This document shows positions 8,611 through 17,538 of a stretch of DNA of 35,426 nt, piece after piece. The notes under the pieces are model-generated. The model ran no database searches. It was given only the letters and a program-made list of their open reading frames with translations, and was not told the DNA's origin. The stretch is taken from contig CAZTDR010000024.1 of the NCBI GenBank assembly GCA_964612855.1, positions 1 to 35,426 of the forward strand. Direction: 5' to 3'. The stretch is from DATIJJ01 sp964612855 (GTDB taxonomy: Bacteria; Pseudomonadota; Gammaproteobacteria; DSM-16500). Numbering within the stretch: the first letter of the stretch is position 1; each line of letters begins with the position of its first letter. The position numbers were made by a program, and so were the translations under genes.

Positions 8611-8706
8611 CTCTACCTTGTGGTTCGACTTCTTGTTTTTTTACCTCATTTGAGGTTAAAAAACAAGAAGAAAGATTTCTTTTTGAAAAATCTTTAAGGG
8701 TGCTTA
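8604..8706. promoter_or_regulatory. Nested inverted repeats at the head of the ImmA operon
   Basis: The outer arms TAAGCACC (8604-8611) and GGTGCTTA (8699-8706) enclose a 42-base near-perfect palindrome at 8629-8670, centred on CCTCATTTGAGG and flanked by CTTCTTG...CAAGAAG, plus a second hairpin AAAGATTT/AAATCTTT at 8671-8695. The outer left arm overlaps the GTG start of the 219-aa gene. This could be an operator for the XRE protein, a transcript-structure switch, or a terminator for the gene at 8751-8951. Confidence 0.6.
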
Positions 8707-8750
8707 GCCTCTACTTTAACATTCACAACTCTTCGAAAAGCATTAACTTG

Positions 8751-8951
8751 CTAAACAGTGACTTTCTTTTTGCCAATATACTCATAATGCGCTCCTTTAT
8801 ATGAGTACGGTGTCAACTCTAGTTCCGGAAATTTATCATCTGTTTCATGCCAGTGAATATCGTCAGTCTCAACTTGCTTCCAGTAACCAGCAATAGGGCA
8901 CTGCTCACCCGTTTGGCAAATATGACCCAACCACTCATGCTCATCATGCAT
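8751..8951 (-). CDS. Small conserved-looking hypothetical protein (66 aa)
   Basis: A 66-residue protein from the ATG at 8951, rich in His, Trp and acidic residues. The segment HICQTGEQCPIAGYWK near residues 10-25 has two Cys and the look of a small 'GxxCPxSGxW' type domain. It is in line with the ImmA operon, 140 bases upstream, with the large palindrome between. The ribosome binding site is poor. I do not recognise a function. The motif argues that it is real rather than chance. Confidence 0.5.
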   Translation of the reverse strand: MHDEHEWLGHICQTGEQCPIAGYWKQVETDDIHWHETDDKFPELELTPYSYKGAHYEYIGKKKVTV

Positions 8952-8981
8952 ATCTCTTTATTATCCACAATTGAGGAAACG

Positions 8982-9385
8982 TTATCGACGAATACATAAC
9001 AACGAAAGCAATGGTTTCCTAAAGCTACTATCCGTTAAGTATTTATGAAAATAAAAATTTAAGTTTTTGGAATTATCATCTGCTAACAAGTCTGCAACCA
9101 ATCCCTGCAAAGGTCGATAGTGTTCGGCCATAAGCCTACTAATCATCTCGTAATCTTCCGGTTGATTACCCGCCGCCATATTATCCATAACTTGATAATA
9201 TTGCATTGTTCCGTATAAATTTTCCTGTAATTTTTTTAGCAAACAACATACATCTTTACCAAAAATATACTGCGCCTCCCACAGTAAAAATTTTGCTCTT
9301 CTCAAATTTTCTGGAAATAGCTTTACATCAAACTTTAATATCTCATTAACAAGAATTTTAACTTCATAGTAAACCTTGAAATGGT
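8982..9385 (-). pseudogene. 5'-truncated hypothetical gene ending at a REP-like repeat
   Basis: The open frame encodes at least 107 residues from a TTG at 9305, but the same frame runs on upstream through KVYYEVKILVNEILKFDV and stops only at the edge of the repeat at 9383-9485. There is no ATG and no ribosome binding site. This suggests the start was removed when the repeat arose or inserted. The product is helical and has no recognised domain. Confidence 0.5.
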
Positions 9386-9485
9386 GTCAGGCTTGCGTAT
9401 TGGTGTAATGGGGTCAGGCTTGCGTATTGGTATTTACTTAAAAATACCAATACGCAAGCCTGACACCTTACTCAAGCCTGACACC
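9383..9485. repeat. REP-like repeat cluster with CAGGCTTGCGTATTGG core
   Basis: Two direct copies of GTCAGGCTTGCGTATTGGT (9385-9404 and 9412-9431) are followed by one inverted copy (9446-9467) and a further partial inverted copy (9473-9485). The second direct and the inverted copy form a long hairpin. The same core occurs as a hairpin at 16793-16853. Such paired units are typical of REP elements moved by IS200-like RAYT transposases, though no such gene is in the window. Confidence 0.75.
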
Positions 9486-9541
9486 TTACTCTCTACGAAA
9501 GCGACAAATTTTATATACGCACGGAAAATGAGTATCATTAT

Positions 9542-10291
9542 TTAACTACGCAACACACGAAAACTTCTTGTATCCAATGCTGCTGGCTCTGGTATCCGTT
9601 TTATATTAAACAAGCTCTGTATATTTACAGATGGATCATATTCTTTAACTAATTTATCGCGAAAACTTTCCCATTTTTTATGGGATAGAGGAGAAGATTC
9701 TTTCCCACGACAAAAAAATCTAGCGGAATCAATGCAAAAATATCTGCTAAGTACAGCAACAGAATCCCATTTTCTAATTAAAGTTTGAATTTCCTTTGGA
9801 GACATTATTGGTTTAATCTCTCCAATCAAAGCACTGTATTTGCTTATTTTATTCTTTGTGTCCTTACCTTTATACAATACTCTATTTAATCGGTTCAGCT
9901 CTGTCTGAAGAAATTCTTTTATTTGGCTAATTAAAGCCTTAACTGGCTCTAATGCCTGGCCTAGCTCTAACTTTATTTTCTCTCCTAAAGATGTAAGGGT
10001 TTTTTGGGTTAAAACAACCTGATTCCAAGTTAATTGCGCTCCTTCTTGTCGGCGCAGTCCTGTAAACACAAGCAGTAATAAATAATTCCGCAATGTTTCA
10101 TTTTCCAACCGTTTTAAACTCTCATACCATAGCGCTAGCTCATGCGATTTAATAAAACTTTGTCGCCAAGTACTGGTACGATAACATGGATAGGGCAATA
10201 GATTACAATTAAGGGCGGCATTACTGTATTTGCAAACTATACAATGCACTGGGTAGTTGATAACGCGAATTCCAGATAAGAAATCTGTCAT
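9542..10291 (-). pseudogene. Decayed tyrosine recombinase (chimeric remnant)
   Basis: The frame encodes 249 residues. About residues 40-95 match the start of a phage-type integrase catalytic domain: WRQSFIKSHELALWYESLKR, then LLLLVFTGLRRQEGAQLTW, which contains the first catalytic Arg. After that the similarity ends abruptly, and a Lys-rich helical sequence unrelated to integrases continues to the stop, so the HxxR and Tyr boxes are absent. The N-terminal arm-binding domain is missing too. It looks like a deletion fusion of an integrase middle with the tail of another gene. The second remnant at 14714-15397 has the C-terminal half that this one lacks. Confidence 0.7.
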
Positions 10292-10307
10292 AGATGGAAT
10301 TCGCGTT
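10262..10307. repeat. 13-bp perfect inverted repeat at the integrase-remnant start
   Basis: AACGCGAATTCCA (10262-10274) and TGGAATTCGCGTT (10295-10307) are perfect complements around a 20-base loop that holds the ATG of the remnant. It may be a rearrangement scar or a regulatory hairpin. Confidence 0.55.
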
Positions 10308-10461
10308 GCTACATTTTCTTCGTGGAGAAAGAATTATTTTATGCCCATTTATTCAATGAAAAGTAAGTATGATGCTCCTGCCATTTTGACGCCAGAATAA
10401 AACACGCTCATTACCCCTCAAGATACGAAGCTTACCAACTAGTAACTATTTATTTTAAAAT

Positions 10462-12750
10462 CTAGTCGCTCCCGAACCCTATTGAACGCAATGTTAAGAG
10501 TGTGGTTAGCGGCTTTTCTTCCGGCTTCGATGATCGTTTCGATTGAAAGCGAACAAAAGACCCTTCCGATGTCCAATGAGCTGCAGATTTTAGCTGAGCA
10601 GCTTTCTCAGCTACAATTATCTTATTAAGCAGAGATTGAGGCACAGCAAAATCAGCGTATTTTATGTCAACAAGCGTTAGAAATTTGCTCATTTGCTCCT
10701 TGAGAGTTGCCTCATCTATCTGCGGGCTTTTTATTTGCATCATGGCCATTATTTGGGAGCAAGCTAATGATTTAAGCGTGTAGGTGATCTCGCCCAGTTT
10801 TTCTGTTTCACAAGCGCTTTGATATGCTCTCTGGAGCATCTTACTTGGCTCATCAAATAAAACATTTTTATCTTTTATCCAACAAGATGCTTTGCCAATC
10901 AACGCCAATATATTTTCCTCAGATTCCGCGGACGCCAAATTAGCAGCATATGAAAAATACTTTTCCGCCAAACTCTTATCTTGCTGATATCGCTCTTCGA
11001 GTTGTAACAAACAAAAACCCATCCGATTAGCGACTATTATTTTTTCTGGGATATCATTTTCTGGTTTTTTTACAAGATGATCGCCAGGTAAAACTTGCAC
11101 TCCCAGATCATATGCTTGCTTAAAATCACCTTGCAACCAATAAATATTCATCAAATAAACTTTGGCTTGATTTTTTGCCTGGCTCGTTAATGACACACAA
11201 TCAATGGATTGCTTTAATAATTTAGCCGCCTCGGCAAATCGGGTGTTTGCAGAGCACGAATCCAAAGAATTGAATACTTTTTTATACAAAGTGCAGCCCT
11301 TATCCCACTCTATCCAAGATGTTATTTCAGTATTTTCTGACTGTTGTTTAACCAGTTGAGCCGCTATATCAAACAACTTTGCACGACAACTAATCAAATA
11401 AGCCATTTGTTTAGGATATTCTGGTGCTAGCCGATGCCCGATGATTTGCGTTAATTTTTCTAGATAGCCTGGCAAATCTTTTGCACTTATTGATTTACTT
11501 TTAATTGCATCCTCTATGCTAAGAATGGCGTCACATGCTTGCGCATAAAATTGAACATGCGGCGCTTGGCTGTCTAGACTAGCCGATTTTTTAAAAAGAC
11601 GGGCAGCGCCAGTAAACTTGCACTGTCTAAAATAATATTCCCCCAGCGGGCAATACAATAATTTCTCGCTTTCTTCCATTAAGGCAGTCAAGTCGATAGG
11701 TTTTTCTTTATCTACGCGAGCAGCATTTAATTGCTGTAGAAACACCGCCCTTACTTGTGCAGCAAAGCTCTTTGCCGCTTCAGTCTTTGATCCCAGTACC
11801 TCATTTATTTTTTCAAAAAAATTAATAGAAAAAGGAACACTCAATCCAATAAATCTTTGCTGCTGCGGTGCAGAACCCTCTCCTACTGCCAGCTCAATCG
11901 ACACCGCATCTGCTAGTGTCACATAAAGGTTATTATAGTTTTCATTTTGTTGCAGAGGCTTTAATCCTTCAAGAATTGAACTTGTATATTTTTTCTTACC
12001 AACCAGCTTGTCAGCATCCAATGCTTTCCATTTTTTCAACATAGACAATGGCACTTTAGCAGCAAAGGATGATTGCAATATTTCTTCACGCAAGCCGGGG
12101 ACATGCCAAGAAAGGTCCAGCCAATCTTGGTCGGGCAAACAACACCTTAATTTTTCTTGACGAAAAAAATTACTCGTAAGCTCAAAATTATATAAAAATT
12201 TAAATATCTCTACTTGTGAAAAAGCGCCTACGTTTATACATCTCATTATTTCATCTGTTGGCAATGGTATACGCGATGCCAAATCCATAAATTTTCTCCA
12301 GGCATTACATCGATCATTTAAGAGCGAATTTCTATTTATCAATGCATCAATATTAAATTGATTTTCATCGAAAGATATTTGTAGTTTGTAAATTTGCGCC
12401 CCAGACAATTCTTCTGGGCGGCGTGTTAAAATTAATTTACAAATGTCTGAATGAAGAGAAGCCCATTCTGCCAACTCTGGAAGCTTAGACAGATCCTCTG
12501 GCTGTATTTCTTTTCTGATTTTTTCCACTATTGAAACGTCAAATTCGCGAACGTCCAGATTGGAGAGCAGTTCTTTCATATCATTAGCAGAGATGCTGTT
12601 TCTATATTGCCAAAGTAACTCAAAATATCGCATAGGTGATTTCGCTATGTCATGCGAATTACTTTCAATGAACCTTAAAAAGGTTTCCTTTGTCATCCGA
12701 GTCTCGGGAACGTATGCCATCCACTGGTTTTTATCTTCTCGATTATTCAT
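10462..12750 (-). CDS. Large helical repeat protein, candidate secreted effector
   Basis: A 762-residue soluble protein with GGAG eight bases before the ATG at 12750. The second half looks like degenerate TPR-type helices: GEYYFRQCKFTGAARLFKKSA, a stretch around NTRFAEAAKLLKQSID, VYLMNIYWLQGDFKQAYDLG, and a run with AEKYFSYAANLASAE. The N-terminal half has F-rich helices without a named domain. There is no signal peptide. The last 40 residues are basic and Ser/Lys rich. It sits alone between decayed integrases and broken genes yet is itself intact, which fits a maintained accessory gene. The effector role is inference from size, solitude and genome type. Confidence 0.72.
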   Translation of the reverse strand: MNNREDKNQWMAYVPETRMTKETFLRFIESNSHDIAKSPMRYFELLWQYRNSISANDMKELLSNLDVREFDVSIVEKIRKEIQPEDLSKLPELAEWASLHSDICKLILTRRPEELSGAQIYKLQISFDENQFNIDALINRNSLLNDRCNAWRKFMDLASRIPLPTDEIMRCINVGAFSQVEIFKFLYNFELTSNFFRQEKLRCCLPDQDWLDLSWHVPGLREEILQSSFAAKVPLSMLKKWKALDADKLVGKKKYTSSILEGLKPLQQNENYNNLYVTLADAVSIELAVGEGSAPQQQRFIGLSVPFSINFFEKINEVLGSKTEAAKSFAAQVRAVFLQQLNAARVDKEKPIDLTALMEESEKLLYCPLGEYYFRQCKFTGAARLFKKSASLDSQAPHVQFYAQACDAILSIEDAIKSKSISAKDLPGYLEKLTQIIGHRLAPEYPKQMAYLISCRAKLFDIAAQLVKQQSENTEITSWIEWDKGCTLYKKVFNSLDSCSANTRFAEAAKLLKQSIDCVSLTSQAKNQAKVYLMNIYWLQGDFKQAYDLGVQVLPGDHLVKKPENDIPEKIIVANRMGFCLLQLEERYQQDKSLAEKYFSYAANLASAESEENILALIGKASCWIKDKNVLFDEPSKMLQRAYQSACETEKLGEITYTLKSLACSQIMAMMQIKSPQIDEATLKEQMSKFLTLVDIKYADFAVPQSLLNKIIVAEKAAQLKSAAHWTSEGSFVRFQSKRSSKPEEKPLTTLLTLRSIGFGSD

Positions 12751-12951
12751 AGTCTATGCTCCCACCTGCTATTAAATTTTTTTTAAGGATAAAAATTTCG
12801 TTGAAAACCGATTATATACCGATTACACCTCAAAATGTGAACCTTCGATATTCAGATTGCAAGAAGTTAGTACATTTTCTAGCGAAAAAGTTACACTATC
12901 TCGAGTATTTTTCGCTAAAAAATTGTGACAAATTCGCCATAAGAGGAAAGC

Positions 12952-14400
12952 TTAAAGTTCGCATCTAAGCAATGCCTTTTTAACATTTCCACTAAGCGAT
13001 TTATAATCTAATCCTTGAACAATACCTTTGTTACCCACCGGGCCATTTAGACATAATCGCAGTATTTTTAATTCTGTTTCTGAAACTCATACTTGGGCTT
13101 CGACTTGGGCCTCCACATAGGCCTCGACTTGGACTTCAAAAGGCCCATGTTCTTTTAGAAATTCAGGATGTATTTTAATTTCCGTCCAAAAGGATTGCCT
13201 CACCTCATCAGTATGGAAAACAGGAGCTGGAGAGCCATTATTTTTTAATGACCTACGTATCTTTGGCACGCCTGTGCCTCTTCCCTCAGTGAAATCTAAT
13301 TCTTTTAAAAACTCTCCTATACGTCTATTACGATAACGCCTACTTACTAATTTCCAGCTTCAATGTCTTCATCTTTAATTGAAAGATCAAGCCCCGGGTG
13401 ACTTACAACACTAATACTCGTGCGATTAATCCAAACTTCTATTGGCTCCCTAATCTCATAGCTGCGGTGATAAACAGCATTCACTAATGCTTCCTCAACT
13501 GCTTCATATGCATAGTTAAAAAAACGATTGGCTTCTGCTTGGCCTGGGATTTTTAATACGCGTTCTGCAATATAATTATTTTTTATATGCCGTAATGCAG
13601 AGCGTAGTTGATGATCTAATGAGCCTTTAAAAATTGCTTCTTCAATAATGTCTCCGCCTTCATCATCAGGAAAATGCACCACATCAATTTGAGCATAGGG
13701 AAAAAATTTTTCTGGCTGATCATTAAAAAATAAAAGCGCAATATTTCGCGGTCTTATAAATTCATTTCCGCCATCCATTAAGGCCATCTGACGACACAAA
13801 TCAACTAAAGGCATGGTGCGCGATTCTTCGAGCAAATCGCTTTCGATTGCTTTTAAAAAAGATTGAATTAAAGACAATTTAATATCTTCAAGAGAAGCAC
13901 GATGATTAATGCGGTCATCAAATGGGATAGTTGCTGTTAATCTTATTAATTCATTTAGTTCTTCATTTTTTGCAATAACCGTATTAGAAAATTTTCTGAT
14001 TTAATGTTTATGATCGCTAGTTTTTCCTAGCGTCATTGGCGCTGTATAAGGTCTATCATTTCCGCCAGGCACCCAAATAATCAATATATCTCGATCTTGG
14101 AATTTTTCATGGGAAATGATTGGTGTATACGCTGGATTTAAGCGGGAACAAACACTGAGAATATCTTTTTGCATTTTATCAAGTTGAGCAACATCAATTC
14201 CCAATGGCGGATAGATAGGCTTACCATTATTTTCTTCTACTCCAATAACAATATAGCCGCCACCAAAATTATGGAAATCATTAGCAAACGCGCACATCGT
14301 ATGTAGAATCGCCTCTGGATTCCAACCTGCTTTAAATTCAAGACGATCTGATCAACAATAGAATTATTTAATAAATCGTTTATATTAATGGGCAGATGCA
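12952..14400 (-). pseudogene. Broken AlbA_2 / HATPase_c_4-type ATP-binding protein gene
   Basis: One ancestral gene of about 480 codons is now split. The ATG at 14400 opens MHLPININDLLNNSIV. A frameshift near 14345 separates it from the AlbA_2 part (RLEFKAGWNPEAILHT, FANDFHNFGGGYIVIGVEE). A nonsense TAA at 14001-14003 interrupts it in frame before IRKFSNTVIAKNEELNEL. The ATPase-like part (about 13877-13347, with NAVYHRSYE) follows, then a one-base frameshift near 13350 before RIGEFLKELDFTEGRGTG. There is a short VEAQ repeat, a TGA near 13088, and the rest of the C-terminal winged-helix-like region ends at 12952. The family (related to the RecG-like C-terminal region) is often found in defence or regulatory settings. 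It starts four bases after the 14404-14721 gene. Confidence 0.85.
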
Positions 14401-14403
14401 TTT

Positions 14404-14721
14404 TTATTCCCTTTCTTGCGGTATTAGTATGTTTAGATTACAAATAGGGCACTGTAAATATTCGCTATTGTTTTCTAACTCAATAAATTGCAACCCAGTT
14501 TCTTTAAACTCAGGATCATTTGCATAATAAGTAAAAAGCTTTCCGCTAAAAGCAATATCTTCCGTTAAGCCACACTGTGCGCAATGTACAATTTCTCGAT
14601 CATTGAGAAAGATTCCATACTGCTTTGATATTTCATTGACCTCGCGAAGTCGCGCACTTATTTCTCGAAGAAAATTCTGATAATCAACATCATCTTTATC
14701 ACCCGTTTTGCTCTTATTCAT
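14404..14721 (-). CDS. Hypothetical protein with two CxxC pairs (105 aa)
   Basis: A small cytoplasmic protein, MNKSKTGDKDDVDYQNFL at the N-terminus, with CAQC near residue 48 and CPIC near residue 92. The pairs can bind one zinc ion. I prefer the ATG at 14721; the ATG at 14736 is also in frame. It overlaps the 3' end of the integrase remnant and ends just before the AlbA_2 pseudogene, so it was probably co-transcribed with that gene and may have served the same system. Confidence 0.65.
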   Translation of the reverse strand: MNKSKTGDKDDVDYQNFLREISARLREVNEISKQYGIFLNDREIVHCAQCGLTEDIAFSGKLFTYYANDPEFKETGLQFIELENNSEYLQCPICNLNILIPQERE

Positions 14722-15397
14722 AACAAATCCTTTCATCAGATTGCTTGATTGAAATAATAGCTGCCGACTTTTTGGCGCCCATTAATTTTAAAAAATGATC
14801 TGTTATCATCTGCATGGGTCCACGCAATCGTTCTACATCCATCACAATATAACCAGCAGTCACATCGTGATTCATTTTATGATTCAATAATCTTTTTAAT
14901 GCATAGGCAGGAATATCAAGACTCTTAGCAATGGTAATAAAAGTTCTTCGCAAGTCATATAAAGTAAATGCCACCCCAGACTGCTTAATTACTTTTTCCA
15001 TGACCTTACGCGGCTCAAAGAAGTAATCACGCAACGCCGCTGATTTACCTGTACTCTGCTCATCTTGCAAATTAATCACCGCCTGATACCAAGCAGCCAA
15101 TTCATGCGCCTTTATCACTGTTTGTCTGCGCTCAACACGATACCACGCGCGCGTATGTGACAATCGCTTAACTGGGTTCTCAACAATGAGCGATTGACCC
15201 TTGGCATTCTCATATTCACCCGCTGCAAAATTGAATATTGCACGCAAAAACCGCATCGCTAAATTTGCTCTCGCCTGACTTTTTTCACCCAGCTTTCGAT
15301 GGCGTTTTGCAACCATATCTTTGGTTATTTCTAATAATGGCTTACCTTGCCAATCCTGAAATGCTTCTTTCATGATGCGCTCGGTGGATTGACACAA
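14714..15397 (-). pseudogene. Decayed tyrosine recombinase with internal deletion
   Basis: The frame encodes 227 residues of a phage-type integrase. Residues about 1-75 are the end of the SAM-like core-binding domain (KRHRKLGEKSQARANLAMRF). The catalytic domain starts with RRQTVIKAHELAAWYQAV, but the segment with the first catalytic Arg (the TGLRRQE box) is gone. The sequence jumps to LYDLRRTFITIAKSLDIP, LLNHKM and GYIVMDVERL, which hold the later Arg/His boxes and the catalytic Tyr. The N-terminus is cut, since the frame has a stop about 10 codons before the TTG at 15397. Loss of Arg I means it cannot recombine DNA. Confidence 0.8.
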
Positions 15398-15593
15398 CTG
15401 CTTATAGAGAAAAAATAGCGGCCTGATTCTCTAGTTTAGAACTGTCGGCTCTTGGCTCTGTCTCTGTGATGGGGAAGCTTACGACATGTATTTTGAGGCA
15501 ACGACTTATTTTTCATGGGTTATCCACATATCTTCGGTAACATTCATTTTGAGGCAATTCGCCTAAGGTAAAAAAAGATTCTTATTTTATTTT

Positions 15594-15623
15594 TTGACCA
15601 TATTGTGTACAATAACGGATTAT
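15594..15623 (+). promoter_or_regulatory. Putative sigma-70 promoter for the 15652 gene
   Basis: TTGACC (15594-15599), an 18-base spacer and GATTAT (15618-15623) lie about 30 bases before the ATG. An AT-rich stretch precedes the -35. This is a plausible but unverified promoter. Confidence 0.45.
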
Positions 15624-15651
15624 CTTTTTCTTCATTAAAAGACTCTAAATC

Positions 15652-16539
15652 ATGTTTAGAAAAACTCATAAACCTGAAAAGGTTAGAAAAAACAAAGATA
15701 TTTCTACATTTCCAGGTGAATGTTTAATTATAGGCGGCGGCTGGTGGGAGAAAGATAAAAAGATTGGAACGAAAGGTCCTATTTGGAGAACGGATAGTGA
15801 TTTTTTTACAATAGATATGGATAAAAAAAGAGAGCCCGATTTACTCGCCAATATCCTTACGCTTTCTACTAATCCTGCTGATTATAAGAAAAAATTTAAA
15901 TTCATATTTTTTGAGAACTTTTGTTTAGACGGAACAAAAAACCTAAATAATATTGAAGGAGACTTGGTTTCTGCTGAAGAAGAGTGGGTGAAAATGCTTA
16001 AGTTTGCGCGCGCACTCTTAGCAGATGATGGCTTACTGGTGTATAGCGGCGGTTATAATACTAAATCTTTTAGGCCTAAATCTTTTTTGGATTTATTTAA
16101 AGAGACGGGCTTTGAATCGGTCGCAGAAACACTATTAGATTCAATGAGGGCACGACGTACAACAATGGTCTGCGCTTCTATAGCCGCAAGCGTAGAATTA
16201 GATTTAAAAGAACCACGTAATTTTAAACACTTACCCATGGCCGCCCAAAACTGCATTGTAGGTTATATCGCGCCGCAGCTGTTATCTAGCACGCCTGATG
16301 AAGCTAAGCCATTAGCCTTGACTCCTCCACAAAACAGCAACCAAAAGCTAGAAAAGGCTGCTAAAACAATGCAATCTTTTTTCAGAAAAAAAATAGCTAC
16401 CAATAGCTACTTACAGAAAATTAAAGCTAAAACCCATACATTTACTGATGAAGGAAAGTTTGAAGAAGTTCAATCACTGGCAAAACTTGCCACCCAGATA
16501 CAGGAACGCACTACGACAGCAAAACCTAAAAAAGTATGA
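15652..16539 (+). CDS. Class I methyltransferase-like protein, candidate effector
   Basis: A 295-residue protein. Residues about 23-165 read like a Rossmann methyltransferase: CLIIGGGWW (motif I position), DFFTIDMDKKREPDLLANI with an acidic end of strand 2, KFIFFENFCLDG (motif IV position), and MLKFARALLADDGLLVYSGG (motif VI). The match is by pattern, not by strong identity. The C-terminal 70 residues are Lys/Gln-rich helices with AAKTMQSFFRKKIA, which resembles a calmodulin-binding IQ motif. A short leader, a clear promoter and lack of an operon suggest independent expression. The effector role is inferred. Confidence 0.7.
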   Translation: MFRKTHKPEKVRKNKDISTFPGECLIIGGGWWEKDKKIGTKGPIWRTDSDFFTIDMDKKREPDLLANILTLSTNPADYKKKFKFIFFENFCLDGTKNLNNIEGDLVSAEEEWVKMLKFARALLADDGLLVYSGGYNTKSFRPKSFLDLFKETGFESVAETLLDSMRARRTTMVCASIAASVELDLKEPRNFKHLPMAAQNCIVGYIAPQLLSSTPDEAKPLALTPPQNSNQKLEKAAKTMQSFFRKKIATNSYLQKIKAKTHTFTDEGKFEEVQSLAKLATQIQERTTTAKPKKV

Positions 16540-16603
16540 GGGTCAAGTATTTACAGTCCCTATTATTTTGAATACGTCCAATAAAAAATTTGCCTTTGAT
16601 TTC

Positions 16604-16790
16604 TTATTTTTGAGCAATCAACACTTTCTCTTTTTGGGATTTTTTTTGCTTACTAACGTAATAACACTCTCCGACACTAAGTTCCTGCTTGATTGCATCT
16701 GGATGAATAATAAATTCCTTTGTAAGTCTGATTGAGCCCATACCTGCTTTTGGGTGCTGTGGATTAAGCTGCGAGGTAAGAGCGCGCGCC
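16604..16790 (-). pseudogene. 3' remnant of an unidentified gene
   Basis: On the reverse strand a frame of about 60 codons is open from the repeat at 16791 to TAA at 16604-16606. It includes ALTSQLNPQHPKAGMGSIRL, TKEFIIHPDAIKQEL and GECYYVSKQKK. The text reads like a real protein tail, perhaps of a conjugation coupling protein (TraD/VirD4-like), but I am not sure. There is no start codon, and the 5' side is cut exactly at the REP-like element. Confidence 0.45.
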
Positions 16791-16792
16791 AG

Positions 16793-16853
16793 TGTCAGGC
16801 TTGCGTATTTGCGCTTTTAAAGTGTTAAAATGCAAATACGCAAGCCTGATACA
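16793..16853. repeat. REP-like hairpin, second copy of the CAGGCTTGCG family
   Basis: TGTCAGGCTTGCGTATTTGC (16793-16812) and its inverted partner GCAAATACGCAAGCCTGATA form a long stem around a 20-base AT-rich loop. The core is shared with the cluster at 9383-9485. It sits just upstream of the lipoprotein gene and abuts a truncated gene. Confidence 0.75.
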
Positions 16854-16913
16854 ATTTTCTCGCGGGTTATGCTAAAAAATTTTTCGCACACTAACGTTAA
16901 TGGAGATCCTGTT

Positions 16914-17426
16914 ATGAATTACGGTTCTTTTTCTTTTTATGCAAGCCTACTATTATTTAATTTGTTTTTATTATTAACCGCATGTGCAACCAATCCTTAT
17001 ATAGAACCTGTCAATGGCCAAGCTGTAGCAACAATTAAAGGAATTAAAACGGGAACAGGGATGAACAATTTTGAAATTTCTACAGTCGCGCAGATTGATG
17101 GCAAGAACACCAATGGTGGTTGGGATAAAGAAATTTTGGTCACGCCAGGTGTTCATCAAGTCGGGATAGAGACGGTTTATGTGCATAATTTTCTTCAAGC
17201 ACGTTTTAGATCGTATTCTACAGTGAGTGCTTCTTTTAAAGCAGGTAATCATTATCAAGTAAATAAATTAGTTGAAGATAATCAAACCAGTATTTGGACC
17301 ACTCATCCAGAAAAGAATAAAGTAAGCATCTGGATAGTGGATGAAAATGGAAAAAAAGTTTCGTCTATTTCTACTATGTCTACAGTAAAAGATATGGATC
17401 CTATCATTTTACCTGCTATCCGATGA
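16914..17426 (+). CDS. Putative lipoprotein (170 aa)
   Basis: The start at 16914 is chosen because GGAG lies eight bases upstream and because it gives a proper type II signal peptide: a hydrophobic stretch, then the lipobox LTAC with the lipid-bearing Cys24. A longer frame from 16830 would run through the REP-like hairpin and spoil the signal. The mature part is beta-rich (VATIKGIKTG, KEILVTPGVHQVGIETVYV) and resembles small envelope lipoproteins with a PEGA-like or 'response to metal' type beta domain, but no family is certain. It is probably anchored in the outer membrane and faces the periplasm. Confidence 0.8.
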   Translation: MNYGSFSFYASLLLFNLFLLLTACATNPYIEPVNGQAVATIKGIKTGTGMNNFEISTVAQIDGKNTNGGWDKEILVTPGVHQVGIETVYVHNFLQARFRSYSTVSASFKAGNHYQVNKLVEDNQTSIWTTHPEKNKVSIWIVDENGKKVSSISTMSTVKDMDPIILPAIR

Positions 17427-17538
17427 GCCAATGGTAATGGACTGGAAAGTTTTCTCCTTCACATAATCGATATCAGCTAATATATTTTATATTGGCAATT
17501 TATTATTCACGATGCTTTAGACAGGGAAAACAAGTGTA

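Noticed and set aside
8961..8969. TTATCCACA, a perfect DnaA-box consensus, here and again at 15520-15528
   Set aside because: Two isolated boxes 6.5 kb apart, with no cluster, AT-rich unwinding element or dnaA/dnaN genes nearby; this is close to chance expectation in AT-rich DNA and does not support an origin.
9383..9485. Repeat cluster considered as a CRISPR array
   Set aside because: Units are in mixed orientation, spacers are absent or a few bases long, and no cas genes are near; it fits REP-like hairpins.
16448..16735. Forward frame overlapping the end of the methyltransferase-like gene
   Set aside because: It is out of frame with the better gene and runs across the reverse-strand gene remnant at 16604-16790, with no start signal.
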